The notes under the pieces: generated by a model | What the model was told of the DNA's origin: nothing | Databases searched by the model: none | What the model saw: only the letters and a program-made list of their open reading frames with translations | Origin: Climacteris rufus | Taxonomy: Eukaryota; Chordata; Aves; Passeriformes; Climacteridae | Direction: 5' to 3' | Length of the DNA stretch: 64,000 bases | NCBI GenBank assembly: GCA_013398175.1 | Contig: VZRZ01003916.1 | Span: 5,866-69,865 of the forward strand | Made by a program: the position numbers and the translations under genes | Shown here: positions 63,180 through 64,000 of the stretch, piece by piece | Layout: every line of letters starts with the position of its first letter | How positions within the stretch are numbered: the stretch's first letter is position 1

Positions 63180-63580
63180 CAGCTCACAGAATCCCAGGAT
63201 CCCTGAGGTCGGGAAAGCCCTCCCAGCCCATGGAGTCCAGGCTGTGCCCATCCCCACCTTGTCCCCAGCCCAGAGCACTGAGTGTCACATCCAAGAATTC
63301 CTTGGACCATCCTCCAGGGACTTCAAACCTCCCTGGGCAGCCCCTGCCAATGCCTGACCACCCTTTCCATGGAGAAATTCCTCCTGGTGTCCAACCTGAG
63401 CCTCCCCTGGAGGCTTGAAGCCATTCTCTCTCCTCCTGTCCCTGCTCCCTGGGAGCAGAGCCCGACCCCCGTGGCTGCCCCTCCTGGCAGGAGCTGTGCA
63501 GAGCCAGCAGGGCCCCCTGAGCCTCCTTTGCTCCAGGCTGAGCCCCCCCAGCTCCCTCAGCCGCTCCTCACAGGACTTAG
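63180..63580 (-). mobile_element. CR1 LINE 3' fragment (about 400 bp)
   Basis: The longest CR1 piece in the window. On the plus strand it starts with a tail complement (ctcacagaatcccaggatcc) and runs through cctccctgggcagcccctgc, accctttccatggagaaatt, and cctgagcctcccctgga to gctccctcagccgctcct. It is in the same orientation as HUNK, 5' truncated and non-coding. Confidence 0.82.
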
Positions 63581-63844
63581 AAGTTGAGCAGATAAACAAG
63601 AGCAGCACAACTCTTTGTCAGGGGCCCCGGGGGGCTCGTCCATGCTGTGTTTACTGCCCAGCCAAGCCCCTGCTGCTCTTTATATCGCTGTGACACGTCC
63701 TGAGTGATGGCCAAGAGCCCCCACTGAGAGGCTCTGGCTAAAAAAACAGAAAGCAGAGACCTTGCACGGACTTTTCTCAGCAGCACCCTGGGGAAAAAAC
63801 CACCCGGGGGTGAGTCTCCATCAGCAAGGACATTGCACTAGGAC

Positions 63845-64000
63845 CCTGTGCCCCTCCCGCAGCATCTCCGGTCGCGGGGTGCCCAAATCCCCGCGTGTGC
63901 CCACACGTGAGGAGCCAGCACCGGGCTGCGCACAGGGACGGCTCCGCCGCAACACGAGCGCCCCAAAAGAGCCGCCTTCCTTACCAAAAAGAGCAGGCAA
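63845..64000. promoter_or_regulatory. CpG-rich edge, possible shore of a CpG island
   Basis: The last ~150 bases carry roughly 16 CpG dinucleotides, far more than anywhere in the preceding intron sequence. A CpG island beside the first exon of a vertebrate gene is common, and HUNK transcription comes from this side. The window ends before an exon can be identified, so the link is inferred. Confidence 0.35.

Larger units (their letters stand above)
50468..64000 (-). other. HUNK: HUNK intron 1 (3' part)
   Basis: At least 13.5 kb upstream of exon 2 without a recognisable exon. It contains CR1 fragments near 51.0, 55.4 and 63.4 kb, a small duplication at 57.6 kb, and a CpG-rich right edge. The acceptor beside exon 2 is TTCCTTAG. 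The first coding exon, which should end in a GEK-like triplet before VAVK, is not inside the window. Confidence 0.75.

Overview
The window is vertebrate nuclear DNA, almost certainly from a bird and probably a songbird. It shows GT-AG introns, small exons in long non-coding stretches, and many 3' ends of CR1 (chicken repeat 1) LINEs. There are no primate or rodent SINEs, only a few eroded MIR-like pieces. One base is unresolved (N at 14374).

One protein-coding gene can be supported: HUNK (hormonally up-regulated Neu-associated kinase, an SNF1/AMPK-related Ser/Thr kinase), on the minus strand. Nine coding exons run from 50467 down to 22989. All eight junctions between them are in frame, and together they encode 608 residues and a TAG stop. 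They cover the kinase domain from the VAVK lysine onward, the UBA-like segment and the whole C-terminal tail. The first coding exon, with the glycine-rich loop, lies beyond base 64000. Exons are numbered here after the 11-exon mammalian gene as I remember it. On that scheme exons 2-8, 10 and 11 are present. A small mammalian exon 9 (48 nt, 16 residues) was not found in the expected intron, although exons 8 and 10 join in frame without it.

Layout: 1-20.6 kb is intergenic DNA downstream of HUNK, with CR1 and MIR fossils, microsatellites and minisatellites but no recognisable gene. 20.6-22.99 kb is the putative HUNK 3' UTR, with a 4 x 16 bp minisatellite and several possible poly(A) signals. 22.99-50.47 kb holds the nine exons and their introns. 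50.47-64.0 kb is the 3' part of intron 1, ending in a CpG-rich edge.

The most notable structures are the missing microexon 9, a five-unit ~105 bp tandem array built from a CR1 3' end in intron 7, an inverted pair of CR1 tails beside exon 2, and a strongly conserved tail motif in the last exon. I found no novel multi-gene system, CRISPR array, RNA gene or intact mobile element. The other long ORFs look like chance open frames in GC-rich or repetitive DNA.
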